A DNA stretch of 64,000 nt, taken from the NCBI GenBank assembly GCA_964016985.1, contig OZ024824.1, positions 122,260,839-122,324,838 on the forward strand. Reading direction: 5' to 3'. The notes beneath the pieces are model-generated. The model made no database searches. It saw nothing but the letters and a program-made list of their open reading frames with translations, and was not told where the DNA came from. This document shows, in pieces, positions 62,801-64,000 of this stretch. Source of the stretch: Anodontia alba. Lineage: Eukaryota > Mollusca > Bivalvia > Lucinida > Lucinidae. How positions within the stretch are numbered: position 1 is the stretch's first letter; each line of letters opens with the position of its first letter. The translations under genes were made by a program, and so were the position numbers.

Positions 62801-63185
62801 CCAAAACAGAATAAGAATATACGGCAATCGTAAATCAGTACTTTTCTCAGAAACGCATCAGATCCATGACAAAATCTAAACCTGGGAACAGAAGAGCAAA
62901 CACTGCAATTTAGTGAGAATTCAGGTGCCTTCTGTATGTTTCCAGATTCTCCATAATTCAAATATTGTGTTGGGTCTTCGCTGAGCCTACTGCGGAAGAT
63001 ATAGTTTTCTTTCTTTTTTTTTTTTTTTTTCTTCGTTTCTATTTATTTTTGTCAGAGGCTTATCCATTGTATAGTTTTGTTTCCTTTATTCGAACGCCAC
63101 GAAGATGTCTATATGTATCAGGATGTAGATGCATTAAGACACTCTGAAAAGGGTAGTGCAATACTCGCTCATTTAAGAGAACTAA
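62801..63185. other. Unexplained stretch with poly-T
   Basis: T run at 63013-63031; no gene recognised. Confidence 0.35.
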
Positions 63186-63405
63186 AACACCTTTCAGGGG
63201 AGGCAACTGTAAAAATGGTTTTGCCTCACTTCTGAAAAGGGGTCTTTTCAAAAAGGGAAGAATTTGTTCCTAAAAGGAGTCAATTCTTTTTTTTAAGAGT
63301 AGACCCTTTTCCCAAATGTGCTCGATGTACAGGAAACCAAACAGAAAGCCACAGACGTTGATGCCCTTGCAACAAATAATAACTCCAATTCCCTAAAAAG
63401 CACAT
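63186..63405. mobile_element. Family H MITE
   Basis: CACCTTTCAGGGGAGGCAAC left border, CTTCTGAAAAGGGGTCTTTT and GAGTAGACCCTTTTCCCAAA arms, right CAATTCCCTAAAAAGC. Confidence 0.7.
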
Positions 63406-63519
63406 ATCCCTTTTTAAGATGAACTGTATTCATCGCAATAACAACAGGTTACGGCTTCATTCATGCACGTCACAGCATAGCGTAGTTATACACTATAAGC
63501 CGCAACGGAAGAACACGCA

Positions 63520-63735
63520 CCTTCTGACATGTGAGTCCAACGAAAACTCTGATCAGACTGCGCATCCGCGCAGTCTGATCAGAGTCTTCGTTGTCCGCAT
63601 GAAGAAAAATTGCGTCTTTGGCAATCCAAAATGTGCCCAGTGAAGATTCTGGTGAGAGTGCGTGAAAGCACAAGATGATCTAAATATTACCTGGGCGCAC
63701 TAGCCCGAAAGTACGTTTTCTTACGTTGCGGTTCA
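63520..63735. mobile_element. Family E MITE
   Basis: The left hairpin CGAAAACTCTGATCAGACTG/CAGTCTGATCAGAGTCTTCG is perfect; the right hairpin is decayed. Confidence 0.75.
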
Positions 63736-64000
63736 TTATCGTTATTGTGAGTGTTAAGCTGGTAACAGAAAGTCTTTCATACTTGCGTGACTTTGAGTTT
63801 ACCGTCAAACAGACAGGCCATGTTGGCTATATAAATTGATATCAGGTGAAATGTGTGTCAGTTAAAGTACTACTAAATATATAAAGCATGCATAGAGACA
63901 CTGACTGCTTTCTGAAAGGTAATATTGTAGAACTCTGTTTCGATTACTTGTCAGAAGATTGGGTAAATATGAATATGCGTATAGTGCATTATAGTTTATC
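63736..64000. other. Unexplained end of window
   Basis: No feature recognised. Confidence 0.3.

Overview
The window looks like nuclear DNA of an invertebrate animal, most likely a bivalve mollusc and possibly a dreissenid mussel. The reasons are an AT-rich base composition, many microsatellites and homopolymer runs, no compact operons or ribosome binding sites, splice-like exon edges, tRNA-derived SINE, mariner and Tc1 remnants, and a very dense set of short hairpin-forming transposable elements (MITEs). The species guess is inference from the repeat style. No gene is complete.

Most of the 64 kb is explained by about fifteen repeat families, labelled A to O here. Family A (about 280 bp, ends CATCACGAAAACATGCCTAT) has eleven copies. 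Families B, C, I and O have CAGT...-type ends next to TA, as in Tc1/mariner/pogo elements. Family D is a 67-bp palindrome beginning GCAAACAGTGTAGA, found alone or inside larger MITEs. E is a double-hairpin element (GCGAAGACTCAGATCAGCCT). F has ends GGGCCCAGTTGTTCAAA. G has CAGCAGACGAC arms. H has an AAGAATTTGCTCCC hairpin. J and K are near-perfect palindromes with CCCAGC ends. M is a diverged dispersed repeat. N and a relative at 56489-56712 are flanked by TTAA. Several elements sit inside others (10193-10760, 20562-20812, 39900-41230, 47010-47240).

Decayed coding remnants of transposons are a mariner transposase N-terminal half (26716-27166), a Tc1-like transposase core inside a fold-back element (40156-41201) and a LINE-like reverse transcriptase scrap (30565-30687). 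Long tandem arrays occupy 16440-18170, inside a putative Helentron-like element, 45266-45836, and 56880-60060.

Candidate host exons, all unproven and of unknown function, lie at 1613-1788 (+), 21348-21814 (-), 26542-26669 (+), 31675-31848 (+), 32901-33021 (+), 48313-48449 (-), 55732-56313 (-) and 60768-61380 (+). Most look like last exons: a splice-acceptor-like AG, an open frame with protein-like composition, then a stop. They would fit large-intron genes whose introns are filled with MITEs.

The most unusual signals are one hairpin core shared by MITE families with unrelated ends (A, B, I and an orphan at 48187), a second core (D) carried in several different end/target-site frames, a fold-back Tc1 element whose 5' half is an inverted copy of its 3' end, and a 549-bp element at 51927-52475 carrying three identical 18-bp palindromes.
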